From the NCBI GenBank assembly GCA_002410755.1, contig DHOL01000020.1, forward strand, positions 701-18,232: a DNA stretch of 17,532 nt, written 5' to 3'. This document shows, in pieces, positions 8,642 to 15,558 of this stretch (position 1 is its first letter; the number at the start of each line of letters is the position of its first letter). The translations under genes and the position numbers were made by a program. The notes below the pieces were generated by a model. It did not search any database, was not told the DNA's origin, and saw only the letters and a program-made list of their open reading frames with translations. This DNA is from Ruminococcaceae bacterium UBA5391. GTDB taxonomy: Bacteria > Bacillota > Clostridia > Oscillospirales > Acutalibacteraceae.

Positions 8642-9610
8642 CTAAGGGCGGTAGAGCAGCGGAAGTGCTTTCCAGAAAAAGACTTTCCGGCGGAGTACAG
8701 AATCCGTGTGACTATCAATGGACAGGAGCTTATCATACCCTTGGGCACAGAGAAAATCATGGACTTCTCTAACGCTGATACCTTCACGCAGTACAACATC
8801 AACAGAATTCATGATTGTCCACGGAATTGCTCCTTTTTCAAGCAGCCGGCAAAGCTCACCGTCCTCAGGGCAAACAGCTTTTGCGGTTTCCAAGATACGA
8901 AGCGCAGCTTCCGTGCGCTGGAAAACTGCATATCCAACCGGTCCGGATTTTCCGCGCTTCAACTCACAGCTTTCACAGCGCCGGAGAAGAACAGGGGACT
9001 GCATGACCTTCTCCGCGCGGAGAAGGCTGCAAAGCAGAAACTCGCCTGCATATCCAAATGCACAGTTTTCATCGAACGATATCTGCTTTGAAAGGAGGAA
9101 ATCACGGCGTACCAGAAATGCAGCTAAATCCACTCCCATCCTTTTGCTGAGAATTTCCCTTGCAAAATGCGCACTGGATGGCTGGCGGATTGCGCTGCTG
9201 ATTGTACGGCGTTCTGCCACACGCACTTCTTCTTTCGTAAAGCAGCCAAATACTACATCAGCTCCAAAATGCTCTGCCGTATCCAGATACCTAGGCAGAA
9301 AACCACTGTAAAGCCTCCTTGCAAACAAAAAGGTAAGATATTCTCCCTCCGCACGCTGTACAGCAGTATTCAAAGCAGCGGGAACAGAAGAATTACCATT
9401 TTGTATCACAAAACCGTGAAGGCTGAAGTCTTTCAGAAAAGTTACAGCTTCAAGGACGGTTTTATCCGAAGAACCCATGTCTACAAAAATATATTCTGCG
9501 TTTAAGCCTTTTGTCTGTTCTACACAGAATGGGAAAATACGTGCCAGGTCTTTTTCTATGTTCTTTACCGGAATTAGGATGGAAAGCTCCGAAGTCTGCA
9601 ATGAAACCAT
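8642..9610 (-). CDS. Family 2 glycosyltransferase-like protein with altered DxD
   Basis: The 322 residues begin with a GT-A type nucleotide-sugar-binding fold: SILIPVKN (10-17), EYIFVDMGSSDKT (39-51) and LNTAVQRAEGEYLTFLF (80-96). Family 2 enzymes normally use an Asp-X-Asp at the end of that last strand to hold the metal and the sugar nucleotide. Here the stretch is FLFARR (94-99), with no acidic residue, and the usual VDDGS is VDMGS. No membrane segment or signal peptide is evident, so it should be cytoplasmic. Donor and acceptor are unknown. The annotated ATG sits directly against the ribosome site AAAGGA; a TTG three codons later (9601) is better spaced and may be the true start. The gene lies 9 bases after the TetR gene, implying co-transcription. 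It may be a degenerate or non-catalytic relative. Confidence 0.75.
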   Translation of the reverse strand: MVSLQTSELSILIPVKNIEKDLARIFPFCVEQTKGLNAEYIFVDMGSSDKTVLEAVTFLKDFSLHGFVIQNGNSSVPAALNTAVQRAEGEYLTFLFARRLYSGFLPRYLDTAEHFGADVVFGCFTKEEVRVAERRTISSAIRQPSSAHFAREILSKRMGVDLAAFLVRRDFLLSKQISFDENCAFGYAGEFLLCSLLRAEKVMQSPVLLRRCESCELKRGKSGPVGYAVFQRTEAALRILETAKAVCPEDGELCRLLEKGAIPWTIMNSVDVVLREGISVREVHDFLCAQGYDKLLSIDSHTDSVLRRKVFFWKALPLLYRP

Positions 9611-9619
9611 TCCTTTCAG

Positions 9620-10228
9620 TCAGGACGCCGGACTATCGTACCCAGTATTATCTTTCAGATACCGCGCAGTAGACGCATGTTTGCTGTCATCAACAAAACG
9701 TGTCAGCCGTCCGACAATTTCTTCCGGCGGTTCCTTCATGCCGGCTTTCACCCACTCAATTACCATGCCCACAAGGCCATGCGCATAAAATTCTGCTATA
9801 AACAGCCGGTCTTCCGGGGCAATGTTTCCGCTGTTTTCATCAGCCGAAGAAGGTGGAATCTGATCCACAATGTGAAGCAGCATATCTCGCACAACACCAA
9901 ACAGATCTTCCGAAAAAACGCTTTGCTCAGCCAAATTTACTGCACCAAAATAAAAAACTTTTTCCCGTTTCATGACGTTAAGGGCATTCAGCAGCGCGGC
10001 ACTCCACTCTACTCCATCGGAAACACCTAGAAGGGCTGAAACAATTTCCTTATTAAAGATCCAATCGATAAGGTCATATTTATCTTTAAAATGATAATAA
10101 AAAGTCTGCCGGTTCAGGTCACAGTTTTTCACAATATCTGAAACGGTGATTTTTTCCAAGCTTTTTTTCTTCATAAGCTCTTTCAGTGATCCCGCTATTG
10201 CTTTTTTGGTAATCAGAGAATCTGACAT
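9620..10228 (-). CDS. TetR/AcrR family transcriptional regulator
   Basis: This is a 202-residue one-component regulator. The N-terminal helix-turn-helix is clear: ITVSDIVKNCDLNRQTFYYHF (27-47) followed by KDKYDLIDWIF, the classic TetR pattern. The C-terminal ligand-binding part resembles the DhaS-like subgroup by general appearance only, and I cannot name a ligand. I chose the ATG at 10228 because AGAGAGG ends five bases before it; a longer frame to 10255 has no ribosome site. Its promoter overlaps an imperfect dyad that could be its own operator. The glycosyltransferase gene follows after 9 bases and is its most likely co-regulated target. The divergent phosphate operon is a less likely one. 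Confidence 0.9.
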   Translation of the reverse strand: MSDSLITKKAIAGSLKELMKKKSLEKITVSDIVKNCDLNRQTFYYHFKDKYDLIDWIFNKEIVSALLGVSDGVEWSAALLNALNVMKREKVFYFGAVNLAEQSVFSEDLFGVVRDMLLHIVDQIPPSSADENSGNIAPEDRLFIAEFYAHGLVGMVIEWVKAGMKEPPEEIVGRLTRFVDDSKHASTARYLKDNTGYDSPAS

Positions 10229-10269
10229 AAGCACCTCTCTGCGGCAGCACCGCAATACTTTTCCTTACC

Positions 10270-10285
10270 AAACAATTCATAGTTT
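10270..10285. promoter_or_regulatory. Candidate TetR operator
   Basis: The 16-base sequence AAACAATTCATAGTTT is a dyad with 12 symmetric positions of 16 (AAACnATnnATnGTTT). It overlaps the -10 of the TetR promoter, where a repressor would block its own transcription. Symmetry and position are seen; binding is inferred. Confidence 0.4.
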
Positions 10286-10309
10286 AACAGAAAATTTTTA
10301 TTTTTTCAA
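10281..10309 (-). promoter_or_regulatory. Promoter for the TetR gene
   Basis: On the minus strand, TTGAAA (10304-10309) lies 17 bases before TAAACT (10281-10286), with an extended -10 TG (CTGTTAAACT). The start point would be near 10274, leaving about 45 bases of leader. Confidence 0.65.
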
Positions 10310-10428
10310 CTTCTGCTTTGCAGTTTCCGCTGCGTCCTTTCCTGTCGCGTTCCTGCGCCATGCCGGGAAACCGCTTTTTCTGAAAAATACCTGAGAAAAA
10401 TAGAATAATATCCGCAGATCCCGACAAC

Positions 10429-10456
10429 TTTACGCAAATTTTACATGCTACATACC
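10429..10456 (+). promoter_or_regulatory. pstS: Possible Pho box upstream of pstS
   Basis: Hexamers TTTACG (10429-10434), TTTACA (10440-10445) and CATACC (10451-10456) repeat with an 11-base period and 5-base spacers. PhoP-type regulators bind direct TTnACA-like hexamers with this spacing. The third unit is degenerate. It is supported mainly by context: a phosphate operon that ends with phoP-phoR. Confidence 0.4.
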
Positions 10457-10484
10457 AAACTCTGCTTTCACCGGCAGGATGAAT

Positions 10485-10514
10485 TTGATATTGTTAAACC
10501 GTAAAGAATATAAA
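10485..10514 (+). promoter_or_regulatory. pstS: Candidate pstS promoter
   Basis: TTGATA (10485-10490) precedes TATAAA (10509-10514) by 18 bases, giving a start near 10521 and a very short leader. The match is moderate, as is common for activator-dependent Pho promoters. Other placements cannot be excluded. Confidence 0.4.
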
Positions 10515-10538
10515 GACAAAGTGAGAAGGAGAGAGAAC

Positions 10539-11411
10539 ATGAAAAAATTTCTTGCAGTGATTCTTGCGGCAATACTTGCAGTCGGATGCTTCCAGGGATG
10601 CAGCAGAAATCCCTCGGACAGTACGGCATCCAGTTCGGTCAATATTTCCGGGTCATCAGCGCTCCAGCCTCTTGTAAAGGCCGTAGCCGACAAATTTCGT
10701 GGATCAAATACCAATACTTCTATTACGGTAAATGCAGGTGGTTCCGGTACAGGCCTTCAGAACGTTTTTGACAAAACAGTCGATATTGGCGCTTCCGATA
10801 TCTTTGCTCAGGAAAAATTTTCTGCGGATAAGGCTAATGCTCTCGTAGATCACATTGTCTGCGTCGTTGGCGTCGCAGCAGTTGTAAATCAACAAACAAA
10901 TATTGAAAATGTCACAAAGCAGGAGCTTATCGGTATTTTCACCGGGAAAATCACAAACTGGAAGGAAATCGGAGGCAGCGACCAAAAGATTGTCCTGATT
11001 AACCGCCCGAAGTCGTCCGGTACACGTGCACTTTTTAAAGCCTATGCACTTGACGGCCAGGAGGAAGCCGAAGGCCATGCGCTGACGGAGGACAATTCCG
11101 GCACATTGAAGCAAAATGTTGCCCAGACTCCCGGTTCTATTGCATATCTTGCATTCCCTTATCTGACTGACAAGACTGTAACGGCACTTTCCATTGATGG
11201 TGTAAAAGCATCTTATGAGAATATTTACAGTGGGAAATATGGCATCTGGGGATATGAGCATCTTTATACCAACGGTCAGCCCAATGGTGTTGTGAAATCA
11301 TTCCTTGACTATTTCTCCACATCGGACTGCGAACAGATTATTCAAGAAAAAGGCTATGGACTTTCCAGTAAAATGACCGTTAAACGCAGTGCCCCCGCAG
11401 CCTCAAAATAA
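10539..11411 (+). CDS. pstS: Phosphate ABC transporter substrate-binding lipoprotein
   Basis: PstS captures phosphate outside the membrane and delivers it to PstCA. The 290 residues start with a lipoprotein signal: MKK, a hydrophobic run to residue 16, then C17 (AVGC), with C21 as an alternative lipidation site. A Ser/Asn-rich linker follows, then the binding fold with phosphate-contact motifs NISGSSALQPL, GGSGTGLQNV, VDIGASD and RPKSSGTRALF. The ATG at 10539 is preceded by AAGGAG with a 7-base spacer; an upstream in-frame ATG at 10479 would add 20 charged residues before the signal and has no ribosome site. It is the first gene of the seven-gene phosphate locus and is probably induced by phosphate starvation. 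Confidence 0.96.
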   Translation: MKKFLAVILAAILAVGCFQGCSRNPSDSTASSSVNISGSSALQPLVKAVADKFRGSNTNTSITVNAGGSGTGLQNVFDKTVDIGASDIFAQEKFSADKANALVDHIVCVVGVAAVVNQQTNIENVTKQELIGIFTGKITNWKEIGGSDQKIVLINRPKSSGTRALFKAYALDGQEEAEGHALTEDNSGTLKQNVAQTPGSIAYLAFPYLTDKTVTALSIDGVKASYENIYSGKYGIWGYEHLYTNGQPNGVVKSFLDYFSTSDCEQIIQEKGYGLSSKMTVKRSAPAASK

Positions 11412-11432
11412 TAGATTAGAAAGACTTATATG

Positions 11433-11457
11433 GCTGCCGGGTTAAAAAACCGGCGGC
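11433..11457 (+). terminator. Hairpin between pstS and pstC, probably attenuating
   Basis: GCTGCCGGGTT pairs with AACCGGCGGC around an AAAA loop, with one G-U pair and one bulged G, 22 bases after the pstS stop. The downstream sequence TTATGTGTG lacks a U-run, so it is at best a leaky terminator. It could instead be a 3'-end stabiliser that keeps pstS mRNA above the level of the membrane genes. Confidence 0.5.
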
Positions 11458-11491
11458 TTATGTGTGTAAATTATAGAAAGGATGTCATCAT

Positions 11492-12388
11492 TTGAACAAA
11501 GCTGACCGGTTCCGGAAAGAGACGCTTGGCCGCTCCCTCGTAACACTGGCAGGGCTGTTCATTATTCTGCTGACTCTTACCATCGGCGCATTTCTTGTTT
11601 ACCGGGGTTCAGCCACTTTTTTTGTAGATAAGCACAATATTTTTGAGTTCCTTTTTTCTTCTGATTGGGAACCGGCACAGCAGGGAAGCGGGGGAAAAGT
11701 TGGTGCGGCTATCTTTCTGGTCGGTTCTATTTTTATTAGTGGTCTTGCCCTGTTGATTGCCTTGCCATTTAGTATTGCGGCAGCAGTTTTCATGACAGAA
11801 ATTTCGCCAAATTTTGGAAATATGCTTCTTCAGCCTGCTATTGAAATCTTCGTTGGAATTCCATCTGTTGTATATGGATGGGTTGGGCTCACCGTGCTTG
11901 TGCCGTGGATTGCAAAAGTTTTCAGCCTTGCTTATGGGTACAGTGTATTGGCCGGAGCTATCGTTCTGGCCGTCATGATTTTTCCAACCATTACGAGTGT
12001 TTCCGCTGACGCAATCCGCAGTGTACCGTCCGAATATCGGGAAGCCGCCTATAGCCTCGGCTCTACGCGGTGGCAGATGATTTACAAGGTCATCCTCCCT
12101 ACTGCAGCGCCGGGTATCCTGACCGGTGTCGTGCTTGGCCTCGCGCGGGCTTTCGGCGAAGCTCTTGCCGTTTCAATGGTAATCGGGAAAATGCAGGCCT
12201 TTCCAACAAGTGTGCTTTCTCCCACAACGAACCTGACTGCGGAGATTACGGCAGATATGGGAAATACAACAACAGGCAGTGAATGGAATAATGCCATCTG
12301 GTCAATGGCGCTGCTGCTGTTTATCATTTCATTCCTTTTTATTCTGCTAATCCGCCTGATTGGAAAGGTGGGAAATAAAACAAAATGA
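11492..12388 (+). CDS. pstC: Phosphate ABC transporter permease PstC
   Basis: PstC is one of the two membrane subunits forming the phosphate channel. The 298 residues show a first membrane helix at about 17-37 and further helices around 70-100, 117-142, 150-172, 207-230 and 268-290. The cytoplasmic EAA loop that contacts PstB is EYREAAYSLGSTRWQM (181-196), followed by KVILPTAAPGI. The start is TTG, with AAAGG about ten bases upstream; an ATG at 11482 is out of frame and stops after seven codons. The end overlaps pstA by 4 bp. An extracytoplasmic loop of about 30 residues after helix 1 (38-69) is typical of PstC. Confidence 0.95.
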   Translation: MNKADRFRKETLGRSLVTLAGLFIILLTLTIGAFLVYRGSATFFVDKHNIFEFLFSSDWEPAQQGSGGKVGAAIFLVGSIFISGLALLIALPFSIAAAVFMTEISPNFGNMLLQPAIEIFVGIPSVVYGWVGLTVLVPWIAKVFSLAYGYSVLAGAIVLAVMIFPTITSVSADAIRSVPSEYREAAYSLGSTRWQMIYKVILPTAAPGILTGVVLGLARAFGEALAVSMVIGKMQAFPTSVLSPTTNLTAEITADMGNTTTGSEWNNAIWSMALLLFIISFLFILLIRLIGKVGNKTK

Positions 12389-13293
12389 AAAATCCCGAGA
12401 AAAAATCGAAAGCTGCGGATCAATTTGCCACTGGAATTCTTTACACCGTAGCAGGTTTTTTTCTGTTTCTCCTGGTAGCCTTTACAGTTTATATTCTGAT
12501 AAAGGGTATAGCAACTTGCCGTCCTGAATATCTAAGCTTCACAGGTGAAGGGATTGGCGTGCAGTTCTTCAACACGGTGTACCTTGTTTTTCTCTCCCTG
12601 CTGATTTCGGTTCCACTTGGGCTTGCAGCAGGCATTTACATGGCCGAATACGCCGGGAGCGGAAAAATGACATATTTTCTCCGTATCTGTATTGAAACGC
12701 TTGCGTCCTTGCCTTCCATCGTCGTCGGCCTCTTTGGATATCTGGTATTCCTTGTAATGACGGGCGCACACTGGAACCTTCTGGCCGGCGCCCTTGCGGT
12801 TTCAATCCTGAATTTGCCGTCTTTGACAACTGTCACGCAGGACGCGCTTGAAAGTCTCCCAAAATCCCTTGCAGAAGGCAGTCTCGGCCTTGGTGCAACG
12901 CACTGGCAGACAATCGCCGGTGTTCTGCTTCCCGCTGCGATGCCCCGTATCATCACTGGAATCGTAATGGCTGCGGGCAGAAGTTTTGGTGAAGCTGCCG
13001 CATTGCTTTTTACTTCCGGCATGAGCTCTGACGTCAATTTTTCCAACTGGAACCCGCTTAGCCCAACCTCACCGCTTAATGTGATGCGTCCTGCCGACAC
13101 ACTCGCTGTCCGCATCTGGGCGTTGCGTACCGAAGGCACCGAAGCAAATGCGGCACAGCTTTCTGATCTCTCCTCTGCTGTGCTGATTCTCATGGTATTT
13201 GTGTTCAGCCTCGGTTCCCGCCTCCTTGGGAACAGATTGGAACAGAAAATGACCGGTGGAAGGACAGAAAAGGAGGGAAATAAAAAGGAATGA
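12385..13293 (+). CDS. pstA: Phosphate ABC transporter permease PstA
   Basis: PstA is the second membrane subunit and pairs with PstC. The 302 residues have a first helix at about 18-40, more around 62-88, 107-127, 130-150 and 185-212, and a last one near 262-283. The EAA loop contacting PstB is [20 protein letters not shown] (161-180), followed by [15 protein letters not shown] polar, proline-rich extracytoplasmic loop (about 212-255, with [13 protein letters not shown]) comes before the last helix. The ATG overlaps the pstC stop and the gene's own stop overlaps the pstB ATG, both as ATGA, indicating tight translational coupling for subunit balance. Confidence 0.95.
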   Translation: MKNPEKKSKAADQFATGILYTVAGFFLFLLVAFTVYILIKGIATCRPEYLSFTGEGIGVQFFNTVYLVFLSLLISVPLGLAAGIYMAEYAGSGKMTYFLRICIETLASLPSIVVGLFGYLVFLVMTGAHWNLLAGALAVSILNLPSLTTVTQDALESLPKSLAEGSLGLGATHWQTIAGVLLPAAMPRIITGIVMAAGRSFGEAAALLFTSGMSSDVNFSNWNPLSPTSPLNVMRPADTLAVRIWALRTEGTEANAAQLSDLSSAVLILMVFVFSLGSRLLGNRLEQKMTGGRTEKEGNKKE

Positions 13294-14045
13294 AGCCAAA
13301 AATCAGTGTAAACTCGCTCAATTTTTATTATGGTGACTTTCATGCTCTGAAAAATATCTGCCTTGACGCCGCAGAAAACCACGTTACAGCATTGATCGGC
13401 CCTTCCGGATGCGGCAAGTCAACATTTCTCAAAACGTTGAACCGCATGAATGACCTCATACCCGGAGTTAAAATTAGCGGAAGTGTCCTGCTGGATGGAC
13501 ATGATATCTATGGGCACGGAATGGACGTGACACTTCTCCGGAAAAGAGTCGGTATGGTCTTCCAAAAACCAAACCCATTCCCCATGTCAGTTTACGACAA
13601 TGTTGCCTATGGGCCTAAAATTCATGGCGTAAAAAATCGGCACGAACTGGATAAAATTGTTGAAGAAAGCATTCGCCGTGCAGCCCTCTGGGATGAAGTA
13701 AAGGACCGCCTGAAAAAAAATGCCATTGGTCTTTCCGGCGGACAGCAACAACGCCTCTGCATTGCACGGGCACTCGCCGTAGAACCAGAAGTTCTTTTGA
13801 TGGATGAACCAACCAGTGCGCTTGATCCTATTTCAACAATGAAAATTGAGGACCTTATCTCAACCCTCAAAGAAAAATATACGATTATTATTGTAACGCA
13901 TAATATGCAGCAAGCAGCGCGTATTTCCGATTATACCGCTTTTTTCCTGCACGGTGAAATCGTGGAATTTGCTGAAACAAAGCAGTTATTTTCCATGCCA
14001 AAGGACAAGCGCACAGAAGATTACATCACTGGGCGGTTTGGATAA
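13290..14045 (+). CDS. pstB: Phosphate ABC transporter ATPase PstB
   Basis: PstB hydrolyses ATP on the cytoplasmic face to drive phosphate import through PstCA. At 251 residues it has the usual length. Motifs are in order and intact: Walker [10 protein letters not shown] (37-45), Q-loop Q92 in VFQKPNPFP, signature LSGGQQQR (148-155), Walker [13 protein letters not shown] (168-179) and switch histidine H204 in IIVTHNM. The [19 protein letters not shown] block marks the phosphate subfamily. The ATG overlaps the pstA stop; AGGAGG is 13 bases upstream and AAAAGGA abuts the ATG, so coupling to pstA probably helps initiation. Confidence 0.97.
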   Translation: MKPKISVNSLNFYYGDFHALKNICLDAAENHVTALIGPSGCGKSTFLKTLNRMNDLIPGVKISGSVLLDGHDIYGHGMDVTLLRKRVGMVFQKPNPFPMSVYDNVAYGPKIHGVKNRHELDKIVEESIRRAALWDEVKDRLKKNAIGLSGGQQQRLCIARALAVEPEVLLMDEPTSALDPISTMKIEDLISTLKEKYTIIIVTHNMQQAARISDYTAFFLHGEIVEFAETKQLFSMPKDKRTEDYITGRFG

Positions 14046-14057
14046 CAGAAAACTTTC

Positions 14058-14086
14058 TTTCAAATTGTGCAAAAGTCCGATATAAT
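14058..14086 (+). promoter_or_regulatory. Possible internal promoter for phoU-phoP-phoR
   Basis: In the 83-base gap between pstB and phoU, a perfect TATAAT (14081-14086) follows TTTCAA (14058-14063) after 17 bases. The -35 matches only half of the consensus. It would allow basal expression of phoU, phoP and phoR when the pst genes are off. Confidence 0.45.
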
Positions 14087-14128
14087 AATTCATGTTAAAT
14101 GATCTAAGGTAAAGGAGGTTACGAACTT

Positions 14129-14794
14129 ATGAGTGCAAGGGCCGAGTATGACCACGAGCTTGAAGAGCTGCACCTTGAAATGATCCGAATGGGTGGTCTG
14201 ATTGAAGAAGCAATTGACAAATCTATTTCCGCTTTGGGAAAGCGCGACCATGAAATGGCCAAAACCGTTATGGAAAATGACCGGCAAATTGACAATTTGG
14301 ACCATATGATCGAATCGCGCTGCCTAAGCCTTCTGCTGCGTCAGCAGCCGGTTGCAAGTGATTTAAGGGCAATTTCAACAGCACTGAAAATGGTTACGGA
14401 TATGGAACGAATTGGAGACCAGGCTTCCGATATTGCAGAAGTCAGCTTGCGTTTTAGCCCTGATACTCCTTTTTTCAAACCTTTTGAACATATCCCATTG
14501 ATGGCACGCATTGTCTCATCCATGGTACGGGAAAGTATCAATGCCTTTATTAACAGCAACCTTGACGCTGCCCGCGAAATTATCTGCCGGGACGATGAAG
14601 TCGACAATCTTTTTGAAACCGTCAAGCAGGAAATAACCGACAAGCTTGCCCATTCACCGGAATGTGCAAACCAGGCAGTCGATTTTTTGATTATTGCAAA
14701 ATATCTTGAGCGGATTGGGGATCATGCCGTTAACATTTGCGGTTGGGTTGTTTTCTTTGTAACGGGAAAGCACAAAGATGCAAAAATCATTTGA
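14129..14794 (+). CDS. phoU: Phosphate signalling protein PhoU
   Basis: PhoU links the state of the Pst transporter to the PhoR kinase and restrains both when phosphate is plentiful. The 221 residues form two similar three-helix bundles, each with a metal-binding ExxxD motif: E93-D97 in MERIGDQASDI and E194-D198 in LERIGDHAVNI. The ATG has a very strong AAAGGAGG with a 10-base spacer. It follows pstB by 83 bases and precedes the response regulator by 22, placing it between transporter and sensor genes as its role requires. No membrane segment is expected; it acts as a peripheral cytoplasmic protein. Confidence 0.96.
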   Translation: MSARAEYDHELEELHLEMIRMGGLIEEAIDKSISALGKRDHEMAKTVMENDRQIDNLDHMIESRCLSLLLRQQPVASDLRAISTALKMVTDMERIGDQASDIAEVSLRFSPDTPFFKPFEHIPLMARIVSSMVRESINAFINSNLDAAREIICRDDEVDNLFETVKQEITDKLAHSPECANQAVDFLIIAKYLERIGDHAVNICGWVVFFVTGKHKDAKII

Positions 14795-14816
14795 CCGTAA
14801 AAAAAGGAGCCCGCTG

Positions 14817-15509
14817 ATGCAAAAAAAGCAAGCATTTATTGTAGAAGATGATGATAATATTCGGGAAATCATACAGTGTTCTCTGGAATCCTGCGGTCTT
14901 GCTGTAACCGGTTTTGAGGACGCTGTTGAAATGTTTTCTGCCTTGCCAAAAGGAAATCCTGATGTGATTCTGCTGGATCTCATGCTTCCCCGGATGGATG
15001 GTATGGATGCGCTGAAGGAACTCAAGGCAAATCCGAAAACAGCGCCTATCCCTGTGCTCATTTTAACGGCAAAAAGCAGTGAACCTGACAAAGTAACTGG
15101 CCTTGACCTTGGTGCGGATGACTATATTACAAAGCCGTTTGGCGTATTGGAGCTGATGGCCCGTGTGCGCGCAGTGCTTCGCAGGTCTTCTGGGGAACAG
15201 GAAAAGTGCCCTGCTTTTGAATCGCATGGGTTAAAACTGGATACTGCAAAACATGAAGTCATGCAGAATGGAAAAAAAGTCAATCTAACATTAAAGGAGT
15301 TTGATTTGCTTCGGCTGTTGATGGAAAACACCGACCGTGTCCTGACGAGAAATGAAATCTTGGATGATGTCTGGGGATGCAACTATTCTGGGGAAAGCCG
15401 TACTCTTGATATGCATATCCGCAGCCTGCGGCAGAAACTCGGCAGCGACATTGGGGAAAATGGCCTTATTTCTACAGTACGCGGCGTTGGCTATAAATTT
15501 AATTCATAG
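14817..15509 (+). CDS. phoP: Phosphate response regulator, OmpR/PhoB type
   Basis: This is the DNA-binding half of the phosphate two-component system; it is called PhoP in Bacillus and PhoB in other groups. The 230 residues contain a receiver domain with acidic pocket EDDD (10-13), phospho-acceptor D54 in LLDLMLP, T84 and K106 (ITKPF). A winged-helix domain follows from about 130, with LTLKEFDLLRLL, the recognition region RTLDMHIRSLRQKL, and the C-terminal VRGVGYKF wing. The ATG at 14817 has AAGGAG seven bases upstream. A frame-open ATG at 14778 lies inside phoU and would add 13 unconserved basic residues, so I reject it. The target is probably the pst promoter itself. Confidence 0.95.
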   Translation: MQKKQAFIVEDDDNIREIIQCSLESCGLAVTGFEDAVEMFSALPKGNPDVILLDLMLPRMDGMDALKELKANPKTAPIPVLILTAKSSEPDKVTGLDLGADDYITKPFGVLELMARVRAVLRRSSGEQEKCPAFESHGLKLDTAKHEVMQNGKKVNLTLKEFDLLRLLMENTDRVLTRNEILDDVWGCNYSGESRTLDMHIRSLRQKLGSDIGENGLISTVRGVGYKFNS

Positions 15510-15558
15510 TGTACGGAGAGCTATTTCTGCTTTTTATTTTTAGGGAGGAAACTTAGCT

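Larger units (their letters stand above)
10229..10538. other. Divergent intergenic region between the TetR gene and pstS
   Basis: This 310-base stretch has no credible gene. Near the TetR gene it holds that gene's promoter, a dyad and a short hairpin (TGCGG 10240-10244 with CCGCA 10250-10254) just ahead of the ribosome site. The middle (about 10310-10400) shows nothing I recognise. The pstS side holds possible Pho-type repeats and a weak promoter. Confidence 0.7.

Noticed and set aside
8389..9091. Open frames on both strands across the 8424-8641 gap, including a 215-codon plus-strand frame
   Set aside because: They cover the dapF promoter and the glycosyltransferase terminator, lack ribosome sites and have no recognisable family. 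The gap is better explained as regulatory.
11482..11505. A seven-codon ATG frame overlapping the pstC TTG start, considered as a regulatory leader peptide
   Set aside because: The ribosome site abuts its ATG, so it is badly spaced for that start and well spaced for TTG.
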